64,000 nt of DNA from Phycisphaeraceae bacterium (lineage in GTDB: Bacteria > Planctomycetota > Phycisphaerae > Phycisphaerales > UBA1924): positions 1 through 64,000 of the forward strand of contig JACKHA010000005.1 of NCBI GenBank assembly GCA_020639215.1, read 5' to 3'. Both the position numbers and the translations under genes were made by a program. Under the pieces are notes generated by a model that saw only the letters and a program-made list of their open reading frames with translations, did not search any database and was not told the origin of the DNA. The first letter of the stretch is position 1. Each line of letters begins with the position of its first letter. Positions 16,142 to 25,143 of the stretch are shown piece after piece.

Positions 16142-17041
16142 TCACTGGGCGCGTTCGGCGCCGGCGCGGGCCGGTTCGGCGCGGGAAGCCTCGCGGGCGG
16201 GGGTCTCGTCGTCGGACGGGGCGGCCGGGGCCTCGTCGGAGCGGAACTGGGCCCGTCGGCTGCGGCGCGGGCCCTCACCCTGGGGCGGTGCGCCCTCGCC
16301 AGCGTCCTGCGGGCGGGACATCTCTCGCTCTTGGCGCCCCTCGGCGACCGCCAGGCACAGTTCCCGGATCACCACGTCGATCGACCGCATCGAGTCGTCG
16401 TTGCCGGGGATCGGGATGTCGGCCATCTCGGGGTCGCCATCGGTGTCGAGCAGGCAGATGGTGGGGATGCCCAGTTTGCGGGCCTCCTTGATGGCGGTGA
16501 TCTCGTTCTTGACGTCGATGACCACCAGCGCGCCCGGGAGCTTCTCCATCGTGCGGATGCCCTCGAGGTTGCGCTTGATCTTGCGCATCTCGCGCCGGAG
16601 CTGGGACTCCATCTTCTTCGAGTACGACTGGAAGTTGTCGTTCTTCTCGATGGCCTCGAGTTCCTCGAGGCGCTTGAGGCGGAGGCGGATGGTGCGGAAG
16701 TTGGTCAGCGTGCCGCCGAGCCAGCGCTCGGTGACGAACGGCTGCTTGGCGTCGGTGCAGCGCTGGATGAGCACGTCCTTGGCCTGGCGCTTGGTGCCGA
16801 TGAAGCACACGTCCTTGCCATTGGCGACGCACTGGCGGATGAACTTCTTGGCCAGCAGGAGGCCCTTGACGGTCTCCTTGATGTCGATGATGTGGATGCC
16901 GCTGCGCTTGCCGTAGATATACGGCTGCATCCGCGGGTTCCAGGCGCTGGAGCGCTGGCCGAAGTGGATGCCGGCCTCGATGAGGTCCTGCACCAGCGAG
17001 GTGCCGGAGGACTGGCCGGGATTGGCGGCGACGGTGGACAT
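16142..17041 (-). CDS. rpsB: 30S ribosomal protein S2
   Basis: 299 residues. Family motifs are clear: LIEAGIHFGQRSSAWNPRM at the N-terminus, then FIGTKRQAK, WLGGTLTNFRTI and DTDGDPEMADIPIPGNDDS. Start ATG 17041 has GAGG at the right distance. The C-terminal ~60 residues are an Arg/Glu/Ala/Pro-rich extension beyond the usual S2 length. A good promoter lies about 190 bp upstream, leaving a ~180-nt leader that could carry S2 autoregulation. Confidence 0.97.
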   Translation of the reverse strand: MSTVAANPGQSSGTSLVQDLIEAGIHFGQRSSAWNPRMQPYIYGKRSGIHIIDIKETVKGLLLAKKFIRQCVANGKDVCFIGTKRQAKDVLIQRCTDAKQPFVTERWLGGTLTNFRTIRLRLKRLEELEAIEKNDNFQSYSKKMESQLRREMRKIKRNLEGIRTMEKLPGALVVIDVKNEITAIKEARKLGIPTICLLDTDGDPEMADIPIPGNDDSMRSIDVVIRELCLAVAEGRQEREMSRPQDAGEGAPPQGEGPRRSRRAQFRSDEAPAAPSDDETPAREASRAEPARAGAERAQ

Positions 17042-17226
17042 GGGAAACCTCTGACGCGGCAGCGGCACCGGCGGCATCGGGTCGGTCGCGGGCCAAGCCC
17101 GCCGATGACGCCACAGGGCGCTTGGGGGAGATCAGTAGGCGACGATCGACCGCTCGGACGCCGAGCGGCGTGTCTCTCGCCTGAAGGATCACCACAATCC
17201 GGCCGCCGACCACCGCCGGACGTGGG

Positions 17227-17254
17227 AGTATAGGTGGGGTTGGGGGGGTGGCAA
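17227..17254 (-). promoter_or_regulatory. Promoter of the rpsB-tsf operon
   Basis: On the minus strand TTGCCA (17254-17249) is followed after 16 bases by TATACT (17232-17227). This is a strong match to the housekeeping consensus (5/6 and 5/6). The same TATACT -10 box recurs before rho and the thrS leader. Transcription would start near 17220 and give a leader of about 180 nt before the rpsB ATG. Confidence 0.7.
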
Positions 17255-17263
17255 ACGGTCGAG

Positions 17264-17301
17264 CCAACCCGGCCGGCCGATCGCCGGCCTTCCCCGGTTG
17301 G
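17264..17301. repeat. GC-rich hairpin between rho and rpsB
   Basis: CCAACC (17264-17269) pairs with GGTTGG (17296-17301), and the inside folds as GGCCGG with CCGGCC. It sits between the rho stop codon and the rpsB -35 box. It may terminate rho transcription, but the T tract is missing. The remaining sequence from 17302 to 17455 shows nothing recognisable. Confidence 0.45.
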
Positions 17302-17455
17302 CAGAGGATTGAGAGAGAACGGGCTGAACCCCCGAAGTCGCGCGAACTACGCGAGTCCACGAACGAGCTGTACTGAACAAATACCGATCATGCGCGGGCG
17401 GTGGGATTGCATCCGGCACGCGGAGAACTCGCGGAACGGGACTGGTTGTCGTTTC

Positions 17456-19405
17456 TCACGCCCCCATCGCCATGTTCATCAGGAACTCGGCGTTGGTCTT
17501 GAACTTTTTGAGGCGGGTTCGGAGCAGTTCCATGGCCTCCACGACGTTCATGTCGGAGAGGACCTTGCGGAGGCGGTGGACCAGTTCGAGTTCCTTCTTG
17601 TCCAGCAGCAGTTCCTCGCGCCGGGTGCCGGAGGCGCCGATGTCGATGCAGGGGTAGATGCGCTTGTCCATCAGCTTGCGGTCGAGGTGGAGTTCGGCGT
17701 TGCCGGTGCCCTTGAACTCCTCGAAGATGACCTCGTCCATCTTGGAGCCGGTGTCGACCAGGGCGGTGCCGATGATGGTGAGCGAGCCGCCGCCGTCGAT
17801 GGCGCGGGCCGCGCCGAAGAACTTCTTGGGCTTCTGCAGGGCGTTGGAGTCGAGGCCGCCGGTCATGATCTTGCCGGAGTGGGGCATCTCGGCGTTGTAG
17901 GCCCGGGCCAGGCGGGTGATCGAGTCCAGGAAGATGACCACGTGCTGGCCGAACTCGACCATGCGCTTGGCCTTCTCGATCACCACCTCGGCCACGGCGA
18001 CGTGCCGGCTGGAAGGCTCGTCGAACGTGCTGGCGACGACCTCGACGCTCTTGTCGGAGTGGCGCTTGAAGTCGGTGACCTCTTCGGGACGCTCGTCGAC
18101 CAGCAGGACGATGATCTTCACGTCCGGGGCGTTCTTCGTGATCGACTGGGTCATCTTCTGCAGCAGCACCGTCTTGCCGGTCCGCGGCGGGGCCACGATC
18201 AGCATGCGCTGGCCCTTGCCGATGGGCGTGACCAGGTCCACCACGCGGCACTCGATGCCGTCCGGCTCGTCCTCGAGGATGTACCGTTCCTCGGGGTGCA
18301 GGGGCGTGAGTTCCTCGTACGGCACCAGGTCGTGGATGCGTCCCGGTTCGCCGGCGTTGACCTGCTCGACGCGCAGGAGCGCGAAGTATCGCTCGCTCTC
18401 CTTGGGCGGGCGGATGGCGCCCTTGACCTCCATGCCGCGACGCAGGCCGAAGCGCCGGATCTGGGAGGGGCTGACGTAGATGTCGTCGGGGCCGGGGAGG
18501 TAGGACTGCTCGGGGGATCGGAGGAAGCCGAAGCCGTCGGGCATGATCTCGAGGGTGCCGTCGCCGTACATGAGGCCCTGCTTCATGGCGCGGGCCTTGA
18601 GCACCTTGAAGATCAGGTCCTGGCGTGAGAGGGCGTGGAAGTCCTCGAGGCCCTCCTTGGCGGCGTACTCGTGGAGTTCCTCCAGCGGCATGCGCTGGAG
18701 TTCGCCGATGGAGATGGCCTCCTTGAGCATGGCCGGGTCGGCGTTGGCGGCGATGCGTTCGAGTTCGGCGGCCTCGCGCTCGAGTTCCTCGTCGCTGGGC
18801 AGGCCGTGCGGGAGGTAGCGCTGGCCACCCCCACCGCCGCCGCCGCCACCACCCTCGAAGCCGCCGCCCTGACCGCGCTTCTTCTTGCGCTTGCGGCGTC
18901 CGAGGCGTGAGTCGCCCTGGGGGTTGTTGGACCAGGGGCGGTCGGAACGGTTGTCGGGGCCGCGGTCGGCACCTCGATCGGGACGGTTGTCTGGACGGCC
19001 GTCACGTTGGTCGCGGTGATCGCGCTGGTCGGGCCGGTTCTGGGGCGGGCCCTCGCGCCGATCGGGGCGCGGTCCATCGTCTCGGCCCTCGCGGCCTTCG
19101 CGTTGCTGCGGACCGTCGGAACGCTGCTCCGGGCGTGGCTCCGGACGCCCTTCGGGACGCCCCTCGGGCTTGGCCTCGCTGCGCTGCGGCGGCCTCGGGG
19201 CCGGGGCCATCGCCGGGATCACCGGGCGGGGCGTCGGCTTGTCATCGCGCGACTCGCCCTTGGCCGCGGGCTTGGGCTCGGCCTTGGTGGCCGCCCTGGT
19301 GTCCGCCTCGCCCTTGGGCTCGGCGGCCTTGGTGGTGCGGCGACGGGTCGTGCGGGCGGGGGTGTCGGAAGAGCTGTCGTCCGCCACGTGTGCTGACTTG
19401 GCCAT
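17456..19405 (-). CDS. rho: Transcription termination factor Rho with long N-terminal extension
   Basis: 649 residues, against about 420 for E. coli Rho. Residues ~230-649 are standard Rho: the RNA-binding cold-shock-like part (GFGFLRSPEQSYLPGPDDIYVS), the R-T-G-K-T P-loop in APPRTGKTVLLQ, the Q-loop region and the VVIFLDSITRLARAYN Walker B. The first ~190 residues are disordered, with Ala/Lys/Pro first and then dense RD/DR/NR dipeptides (RDHRDQRDGRPDNRPDRG). A basic RKRKKKRGQ and a run of ten Gly follow. Such insertions, known from actinobacterial Rho, bind RNA and can drive phase separation; here that is inference. Start ATG 19405 (MAKSAHV). Confidence 0.96.
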   Translation of the reverse strand: MAKSAHVADDSSSDTPARTTRRRTTKAAEPKGEADTRAATKAEPKPAAKGESRDDKPTPRPVIPAMAPAPRPPQRSEAKPEGRPEGRPEPRPEQRSDGPQQREGREGRDDGPRPDRREGPPQNRPDQRDHRDQRDGRPDNRPDRGADRGPDNRSDRPWSNNPQGDSRLGRRKRKKKRGQGGGFEGGGGGGGGGGQRYLPHGLPSDEELEREAAELERIAANADPAMLKEAISIGELQRMPLEELHEYAAKEGLEDFHALSRQDLIFKVLKARAMKQGLMYGDGTLEIMPDGFGFLRSPEQSYLPGPDDIYVSPSQIRRFGLRRGMEVKGAIRPPKESERYFALLRVEQVNAGEPGRIHDLVPYEELTPLHPEERYILEDEPDGIECRVVDLVTPIGKGQRMLIVAPPRTGKTVLLQKMTQSITKNAPDVKIIVLLVDERPEEVTDFKRHSDKSVEVVASTFDEPSSRHVAVAEVVIEKAKRMVEFGQHVVIFLDSITRLARAYNAEMPHSGKIMTGGLDSNALQKPKKFFGAARAIDGGGSLTIIGTALVDTGSKMDEVIFEEFKGTGNAELHLDRKLMDKRIYPCIDIGASGTRREELLLDKKELELVHRLRKVLSDMNVVEAMELLRTRLKKFKTNAEFLMNMAMGA

Positions 19406-19877
19406 GCTGGTCTCGGGGGTCTGTGGAACAGAACTCGACTCGGGCCTGGCGCGGCTGGCTCTAGGGAGAGCAATCGCGGCGCGGCGATGGACGGGGGGGA
19501 TGGGCCGATGCGCCCCGGCCCGGGGGCGTGCCGCGCCTGCCTGTTCACAGGCGAGGTCGGCGTGGACTGGCTCCGCTCCTGGCTTTCCCCGGACCCACCA
19601 CGATCGGGGGATCACGAGCGGGGATTGCGAGCATGAGGGAGGGAAAGGGGCGGGAGGTGTCCCACCGAGGAATCGTGCCTGGGCGTGCCCATCCGCGGAA
19701 CGGCCCGGCCCGCGGGCGTGGGCCCGGCGGCGGAGGAACTGCGGGTGGTCGCCTGTGTGCGGGGTTCGGGGGCGTCCGCGTGCGGCCTTCGGAGCGATGC
19801 CCGGGTGGGCTCGCGGCCGGAGATCGCCTCGGCGGGCGTCGGCCCGAACGTTGCTGGAGTATACATCGGCTGGCGGG
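19406..19877 (-). promoter_or_regulatory. Long 5' leader of rho
   Basis: About 445 nt separate the predicted transcription start (near 19850) from the rho ATG, and no gene is visible in this stretch. Long leaders are typical of rho genes that autoregulate by Rho-dependent attenuation. The transcript-sense strand is rich in C and poor in G in parts (for example near 19640-19560), as expected for rut-like sites. A small hairpin forms around 19532-19552. This is inference from position and composition. Confidence 0.4.
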
Positions 19878-19886
19878 TCAAGCCAA
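19858..19886 (-). promoter_or_regulatory. Promoter of rho
   Basis: On the minus strand TTGGCT (19886-19881) is followed after 17 bases by TATACT (19863-19858). The -35 box overlaps the last codons and stop of the upstream coaE-fusion gene. The box type and spacing match the rpsB promoter. Confidence 0.6.
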
Positions 19887-21176
19887 CCCAGAAGAAGTTG
19901 GGGGGGCGGACCCGTCGCCGGGTCGTTTGGCGACCGATGCGGGGGCGTCCGCTGAGGCACGCGAGGTGCTCGATCGGCTCGTGTGCGCGGCCAGCGCGGC
20001 CCGGGCCGCGGCTTCGACGCGCGAGGCCAGCGTGCACTCGTCGTCGTCGTTGGGGATGATCCGGTGGGCTCGGGCCAACTTCTGGTCGAGGGGCATCTGG
20101 GCGGCCTCGCGGCGTGCGAGCTCGCCCTCGTCCCAGTTGCGCGAATCGCGGACGCGCGTGAGGCGGACGTCACGCGGGGCGTCCACGAACCAGACCTCGT
20201 CGCACTCGTCGTCGATGCCGGCTTCCAGCAGCAGCGGCGCGTCGATGACGACGATCGGCGTGCCTTCCGCGGCGGCTTGGCGCTTGAGGGCCTCGCGTCC
20301 CTCACGCAGCAGCGGGTGGATCAGTTCCTCGAGGCGGGTCCTTTGCTCGGGATCGGCGAACACGATCGCGGCCAGAGCCCTTCGATCAACCCGCCCGGCG
20401 TCGTCGAGCACGCCATCCCCCCACCACTTCTGGAGCGTGGCCCGGACGTCGGGGCGGTCGAGCATCTCTTTGGCGCGGGCGTCGGAGTCGGAGATCACGG
20501 CGCCGTACACGAGCAGGTGGCGCGCGACCTGGCTCTTGCCCGCGCCGATGCCGCCGACAAGGCCGATGACCAGCGGGCGGGGCGGATGGTCCGGCGTCGG
20601 GGCCTCCTCGGGGCGTGTTCGCTGGGGGAACGCTGGCGGAGAATGTGGATCGGTGGCTTCGCCTTTGCGCTGATCGCTCGCGGCGCGGATCGCTCGCATG
20701 GCGGCGTCGGGCTTTGCGATCGAGATCCACACGGATTCGAGGGCCAGGGCCGAGGCCGACGACACGCCGACGGTGCCCAGCCCGAGCAGTCGCTCGACCA
20801 GGGTGCGGTGCTGGGCGATGCTCTGGACGCGGGCCAGGGGCACCTCGGCCCGCCAGCGCTGGAACACGCCGTCGTTCGAGATCACGCGCCGGTCGGTCAG
20901 GATGTAGCGCCGCCCGTACCAGCGAACAACCTCGACGCCGACGCGCACGACGGCCACGAGGATCGCGGCCCACAGCAGGCTGAACGAGACCGTCGCCCCG
21001 CTGGCCCGGCGCACCATCGGCGCGAGCACCGCGAGATAGAGGATCAGGATCGCGACCGCGAACCATGACCGCAGCAGGATGGTCACGGGGTGCGGGCGCA
21101 GGGCCAGCAGGACGCGCTCGCCCTCGTGCGGCGCGGCCCCCGGTGCCGGCAATCGCTCGAACCCGCCCGCGGTCAT
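19878..21176 (-). CDS. coaE: PH-domain membrane protein fused to dephospho-CoA kinase
   Basis: 432 residues in one frame. Residues ~1-175 are a bacterial PH-domain (YdbT/DUF304-like) membrane protein: two transmembrane helices (WFAVAILILYLAVLAPM and a second near 75) and the motif YILTDRRVISNDGVFQRWR. After a ~40-residue linker, residues ~215-432 are dephospho-CoA kinase, the last step of CoA synthesis: Walker A GLVGGIGAGKS, then SDSDARAKEML and VIDAPLLLEAG. No stop or good start codon was seen between the parts. A fusion would tether CoaE to the membrane, or an internal start could release it. CoaE identity is certain; the meaning of the fusion is not. Confidence 0.88.
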   Translation of the reverse strand: MTAGGFERLPAPGAAPHEGERVLLALRPHPVTILLRSWFAVAILILYLAVLAPMVRRASGATVSFSLLWAAILVAVVRVGVEVVRWYGRRYILTDRRVISNDGVFQRWRAEVPLARVQSIAQHRTLVERLLGLGTVGVSSASALALESVWISIAKPDAAMRAIRAASDQRKGEATDPHSPPAFPQRTRPEEAPTPDHPPRPLVIGLVGGIGAGKSQVARHLLVYGAVISDSDARAKEMLDRPDVRATLQKWWGDGVLDDAGRVDRRALAAIVFADPEQRTRLEELIHPLLREGREALKRQAAAEGTPIVVIDAPLLLEAGIDDECDEVWFVDAPRDVRLTRVRDSRNWDEGELARREAAQMPLDQKLARAHRIIPNDDDECTLASRVEAAARAALAAHTSRSSTSRASADAPASVAKRPGDGSAPPTSSGLA

Positions 21177-21265
21177 CGCACCACGGTAGCGGCGGCGGGG
21201 CGTGGCGGTTGCGGGCGGCTCGCTTGCACCCTCTCTCCCGACCAATCGGCGCGAGCCAGAGAGAC

Positions 21266-21412
21266 TCACCGCCGAGGCGCAGAGAGCGCAGAGAGAGCCA
21301 CTCCGTCGAGGCGGGGGAGCCGAGCCACAGAGGAGGAACCCGGAGGCCCAGGGACCGTCCCGCCCGATCCGAGTCTCGGCCACGCGCTGCGCCCTCTGCG
21401 CCTCGGCGGTGA
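21266..21412. repeat. Family A inverted repeat in a divergent promoter region
   Basis: Arms 21266-21291 and 21387-21412 (TCACCGCCGAGGCGCAGAG) differ at one position in 26. The element fills most of the 271-bp gap between the divergent PH-CoaE and MlaF-like genes, so it is close to or within both promoters. Confidence 0.85.
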
Positions 21413-21447
21413 TTCCTCTTGATCCGCAGGTCCCGTATGCTTGGCCC

Positions 21448-22368
21448 GTGAGCCCGACCACGCCCGACGCCGAGCCCCACGCCGAACCGGTGATCTCCCT
21501 CCGCAACGTCGTGAAGAAGTTCGGCGGGCAGACCGTGCTCGAGGGGATCACGCTCGACGTCCGCAAGGGCGAGACGATGGTCATCATGGGGGGGTCTGGC
21601 TCGGGCAAGTCAACGACGCTGCGCCTCATGATCGGCTCGTTCCCCGCCGACGGAGGCGAGATCCGCCTGTTCGGCCAGAACATCTGCGGCCTGCGCGAGG
21701 CCAAGATGAACGAGGTCCGCAAGAAGTTCGGCATCCTGTTCCAGTCGGGCGCGCTGTTCAACTCGATGACCATCTACGACAACGTCGCCCTGCCCATCCG
21801 CGAGCACACCGACCTCGACCGCGACATCATCGACATCCAGGTGCAGATCAAGCTCGAGCTCGTGGGGTTGCGTGAGGCGGCCCAGAAGTACCCCAGCCAG
21901 ATCTCGGGCGGCATGAAGAAGCGGGCCGGGCTGGCCCGGGCCCTGGCCCTCGACCCGCAGATCCTGTTCTACGACGAGCCGTCGGCGGGGCTGGACCCGG
22001 TCACGAGCGCCCAGATCGACACGCTGATCGTGGACCTGTCGAAGAAACTGGGCGTGACATCGGTTGTGGTGACGCACGAGATGGACTCGGCGTTCACCAT
22101 CGCCGACCGCATGGCGATGCTGGACAAGGGGCGGATGCTGACGGTCCAGACGCGCCAGTGGTACGACGATCTGAGGAGGATGGGCGAGCAGGAGGCCGCG
22201 GCCCTTGACGAGGACCGGCGCCTGATCCGCCAGTTCCTGCGGGGCGACGCGGCCGGGCCGATCACGGACCGCCAGGCGGCCCGCTCGGACTTCGCGGCCG
22301 CGCTGTTCGGGGACGACTTCGGGCCGATCGCGCCGCGGGACACGCCGAGCATCCAGCCGAGCCGGTGA
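21448..22368 (+). CDS. ABC transporter ATP-binding protein, MlaF-like
   Basis: 306 residues from GTG 21448. Walker A GGSGSGKSTTL, signature ISGGMKKRAGLARAL (typical of MlaF/phospholipid or toluene-tolerance transporters), Walker B ILFYDEPSAGLD and switch His in THEMDS are intact. The MlaF family drives lipid trafficking between inner and outer membrane, together with MlaE and MlaD. Neither partner is next to it here. A TATGCT box 6 bp before the GTG would give a nearly leaderless mRNA. Confidence 0.9.
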   Translation: MSPTTPDAEPHAEPVISLRNVVKKFGGQTVLEGITLDVRKGETMVIMGGSGSGKSTTLRLMIGSFPADGGEIRLFGQNICGLREAKMNEVRKKFGILFQSGALFNSMTIYDNVALPIREHTDLDRDIIDIQVQIKLELVGLREAAQKYPSQISGGMKKRAGLARALALDPQILFYDEPSAGLDPVTSAQIDTLIVDLSKKLGVTSVVVTHEMDSAFTIADRMAMLDKGRMLTVQTRQWYDDLRRMGEQEAAALDEDRRLIRQFLRGDAAGPITDRQAARSDFAAALFGDDFGPIAPRDTPSIQPSR

Positions 22369-22410
22369 GGACGCTGGCTCGCGGCTCGCGCGATCGGCCG
22401 CGTGCGATCG

Positions 22411-24426
22411 TCAGCGACGCCCGGATTCCAAATCGATCCGCTCGCGCCAACGGACGGCGCGTTCCAGGTACTCGCGGTCGGCGGCGTCGGCCTGGCGATC
22501 GGCGTTCAGGTCGATCGGGGCGGCGTGCCAGTCGTAAAGGTCGTGGACGTCGATTGAGTCGTCGGCATTGAGATCGAACGTTTGGCGAGCGACCGCAATC
22601 GGTGCTGAGAGGGCGTCGAGTTCGGAGAGGGTCACGAACCCGTCGGCGCCGCCGGCGTGCCCGCGGACCCGGATGCCCGAGGCGATCACGGGCGTGGCGA
22701 GTTCCAGGTGGAGGATCTGGTACGGCACGATGGGATCCAGGGCTTCTGCTCCCGAGAAGGCAACGGGCACCCACGACCCGCCCTGGAGTACGTCGATCTC
22801 GAGATCGACAAACCACCCCCCATCGGCCTCGGTCCGCGTGGGATACGGGAAGTGGTCGCCCTCGATGAGGCGCACGGTGTGGACCTCGACAGGCTGCGAG
22901 TAGGTCACTGCAAACCACTGGGGCGTCCCCGGGGACGATGCGTGGTTCTGGCTGGAGTAGTACCACTGGCGACGGGTGAGATCCTCCAGGCCGCGCGCGT
23001 CCTGCTCGTAGGCGTTGCTGAAGAGCGTGGGGTCGGCGTAGCCGTAGTTGACCGGCGGAGCGGAGGGGGCGAACACCGACGGGACGACCGTGCCCCCCGC
23101 GAGGAGGACGCCGAGATTCGCGCTTCGCAGCGCGAGGCGGGCGACCGGGCTGGCCGTGGGCGGGCTCGGCGTCACCAGCGGGGGCAGCAGCCACAGGCGA
23201 TCGTCCGCGTCGGCGAGCCCGCCCGCGTCGAGGATCGCCTCCTCGACGAGCGGCATCATCCGATCGGCCATCATGGAGAGGGTGTCGTCGGCCTGCGGGT
23301 CGGGCAGATAGTCGGGCAGGTTGTTGCGGGTGACCTGGACGTTGAAGCGGTCGGAGAGGGGCGTCCCGGGGAACTCGTCGCGGATCGCCTGCGTGCCGAG
23401 CATGAGCCCCAGCAGCCCGCCGAGCGTCGCGGCCGGGTTGTCCGAGTCCCAGCCCGAGAGCGTCGCGATCTGGACGGTGCGTGAATAGTCGCCCTCGCCG
23501 TAGAGCAGCGCCATAATCGTCGTGGCGAAGTTGACCGAGGACTCAAACCAGTCGCGGTACTTGAACCCGTTGGCGGCGGCGCTGCCCTGGTACCTCTCCC
23601 AGATCCGGTCGCGCGTCGCCTCCCAGTCGTTGACGTCCGGGTTGGCCAGGAAGTCGGCGCGAACGAAATCGATGATGTCGGCGGCCTTGGACGTGTCGGG
23701 CACGTAGGCGCGGGCCCGGTCGACCAGCCAGAGCGCGCGGTCCCGCCCGGAGAGCCCGGGATCGACCTGCGAGGCCATCGCGTACATGACAACGAACGCC
23801 TGGGCCGCGTGGGCCGCGTGCCCGGAGGCGACGTTGGCGATCGGCAGGTCGGCCAGGTCGAGGGCGTGCTCGGGCATGCCTGGGGCGATGGCGCCGTAGA
23901 ACTCGGTGGTGAGCTGGGCATCGATCATGAGCCACCACTCGTTGGCGACCGAGAGCCCGGTGGCGGGCGGGGCCATGCCCCGATCGGTCATGAGGCGCCA
24001 GGCCGCCTTGTTGGAGACCCAGATGTACACCGGGTCCATGTGGGCGATCCAGCCCGCGGCGATCTGGTCCGGTGCGAGGCGGGTCGTGGCGTGCTGGGTC
24101 ATCAGATGCAGATAGACGTACTCGACGTCGGTGTCGTCGTCGGCGAGCCAGGGGTCCTGCAAGACCCACTGGATGTTGCCGGTGCCCCAATCGGCATCGG
24201 TGTAGAACGGCGGGTTGATCCGGGCTCCCTCTGTCCGACGCCCGGTCCAGTTGGCGATGACCTGCCCGAGCCACATGGCGTGCAGGCGGTCGCGGTACTG
24301 CTCCTGGTCCATCAGACGGGGGCCCTGGGCACGAGCGCATGAACACACCGCGACGGCGATCGCGAGGAGCAGCGTGCGGGCGGGGGAGCCGCCGCGCTGC
24401 GCGGTGATGGCATCGAGAGAAGGCAC
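22411..24426 (-). CDS. Secreted ADP-ribosylglycohydrolase-like protein with discoidin-like and dockerin-like domains
   Basis: 671 residues. A signal peptide (LLLAIAVAVCSCARAQ) is followed by an ADP-ribosylglycohydrolase (ARH) fold. Its metal-binding motifs are visible as DDDTDVEYVYL near residue 95 and GWDSDNPAATLGGLLGLMLG near residue 320, which correspond to the DDT and GxDTDxxAAxxG motifs. Residues ~470-610 resemble an F5/8-type carbohydrate-binding domain. The C-terminus has two dockerin/EF-hand loops (DLNADDSIDVHD, DLNADRQADAAD). A secreted member suggests a role on extracellular glycans or nucleoside-linked sugars, not in intracellular signalling; this is inference. Confidence 0.82.
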   Translation of the reverse strand: MPSLDAITAQRGGSPARTLLLAIAVAVCSCARAQGPRLMDQEQYRDRLHAMWLGQVIANWTGRRTEGARINPPFYTDADWGTGNIQWVLQDPWLADDDTDVEYVYLHLMTQHATTRLAPDQIAAGWIAHMDPVYIWVSNKAAWRLMTDRGMAPPATGLSVANEWWLMIDAQLTTEFYGAIAPGMPEHALDLADLPIANVASGHAAHAAQAFVVMYAMASQVDPGLSGRDRALWLVDRARAYVPDTSKAADIIDFVRADFLANPDVNDWEATRDRIWERYQGSAAANGFKYRDWFESSVNFATTIMALLYGEGDYSRTVQIATLSGWDSDNPAATLGGLLGLMLGTQAIRDEFPGTPLSDRFNVQVTRNNLPDYLPDPQADDTLSMMADRMMPLVEEAILDAGGLADADDRLWLLPPLVTPSPPTASPVARLALRSANLGVLLAGGTVVPSVFAPSAPPVNYGYADPTLFSNAYEQDARGLEDLTRRQWYYSSQNHASSPGTPQWFAVTYSQPVEVHTVRLIEGDHFPYPTRTEADGGWFVDLEIDVLQGGSWVPVAFSGAEALDPIVPYQILHLELATPVIASGIRVRGHAGGADGFVTLSELDALSAPIAVARQTFDLNADDSIDVHDLYDWHAAPIDLNADRQADAADREYLERAVRWRERIDLESGRR

Positions 24427-24498
24427 GTTTCAAGTGTACCGCTTGCGATCCCGTGGCCCGACCGCAATCTCGGAACGAGCGCGAATTGGCGCGCGCAA

Positions 24499-25143
24499 GT
24501 GCATTACGATCGCGATGCCGCCAGCCCGCCCGGCGGTCAAACGGGGGACGAGTCCGACGTGCTCCCCATCCGCACCGATCGCCTGCTGCTGCGCGCGTTC
24601 TCGATCGGCGATGCGCCGGCGCTGGCGGCGTACCGATCGGACGAACTCGTGGCTCGGTTCCAGGGCTGGGAGGCCCCGTTCCCGCGGCACGAGGCGGATC
24701 GGTTCGTGCGCGAGATGGCCACGAGGGGCTGCCTGGCCGCGCCCCGCGAGGGTGAGTGGAACCAGGTGGCGATCGAGGCACTCGGCGGACAGGCGGCTGT
24801 CGGCTCGCTCATCGGGGACTGCGCGTTCCAGATCCGCGCCGGCGAGCCGCGAACGGCCAGCATCGGGTTCACGATCGCGCGGGCGTCCCAAGGGCGGGGA
24901 TACGCCACGGAGGCGGTGCGGGCACTGATCGGATCGCTGGCCGCTCGCTTCGGTGTCGAGATCGTCGAGGCGGTGTGCGACGCGGAAAACACCCCGAGCC
25001 AGCGCACGCTCGAGCGGCTCGGCATGCGCCACGATCCGAGCCGGGACCGACGAGTGCTGTTCAAGGGGCGCTGGACGATCGACCGCACCTACTCGATGCG
25101 GATCGATGCGATGCGGACCGAACACCGCCGCGTGTCGGGTTAG
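24499..25143 (+). CDS. GNAT-family N-acetyltransferase, RimJ/RimL-like
   Basis: 214 residues. The Acetyltransf_3 pattern is visible: IRTDRLLLRAFSIGDAPALA at the start, IGFTIARASQGRGYATEAVR for the acetyl-CoA pyrophosphate loop (Q/R-x-x-G-x-G/A), and ENTPSQRTLERLGM near the end. It likely acetylates an alpha-amino group of a protein or small molecule. The start used is GTG 24499; the conserved part begins around residue 20, so a later start is possible. Its stop overlaps the convergent regulator gene by 4 bp. Confidence 0.85.
   Translation: MHYDRDAASPPGGQTGDESDVLPIRTDRLLLRAFSIGDAPALAAYRSDELVARFQGWEAPFPRHEADRFVREMATRGCLAAPREGEWNQVAIEALGGQAAVGSLIGDCAFQIRAGEPRTASIGFTIARASQGRGYATEAVRALIGSLAARFGVEIVEAVCDAENTPSQRTLERLGMRHDPSRDRRVLFKGRWTIDRTYSMRIDAMRTEHRRVSG

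Noticed and set aside
19406..20305. Extension of the rho frame upstream for 300 codons
   Set aside because: The extra part runs antisense-free through the leader and into coaE in another frame. It has no family similarity, and the MAKSAHV start and the promoter lie downstream.
22366..22440. Possible further family B copy after the MlaF-like gene
   Set aside because: The GATCG/CGATC pieces pair only in short blocks and do not match the family B arm along its length.
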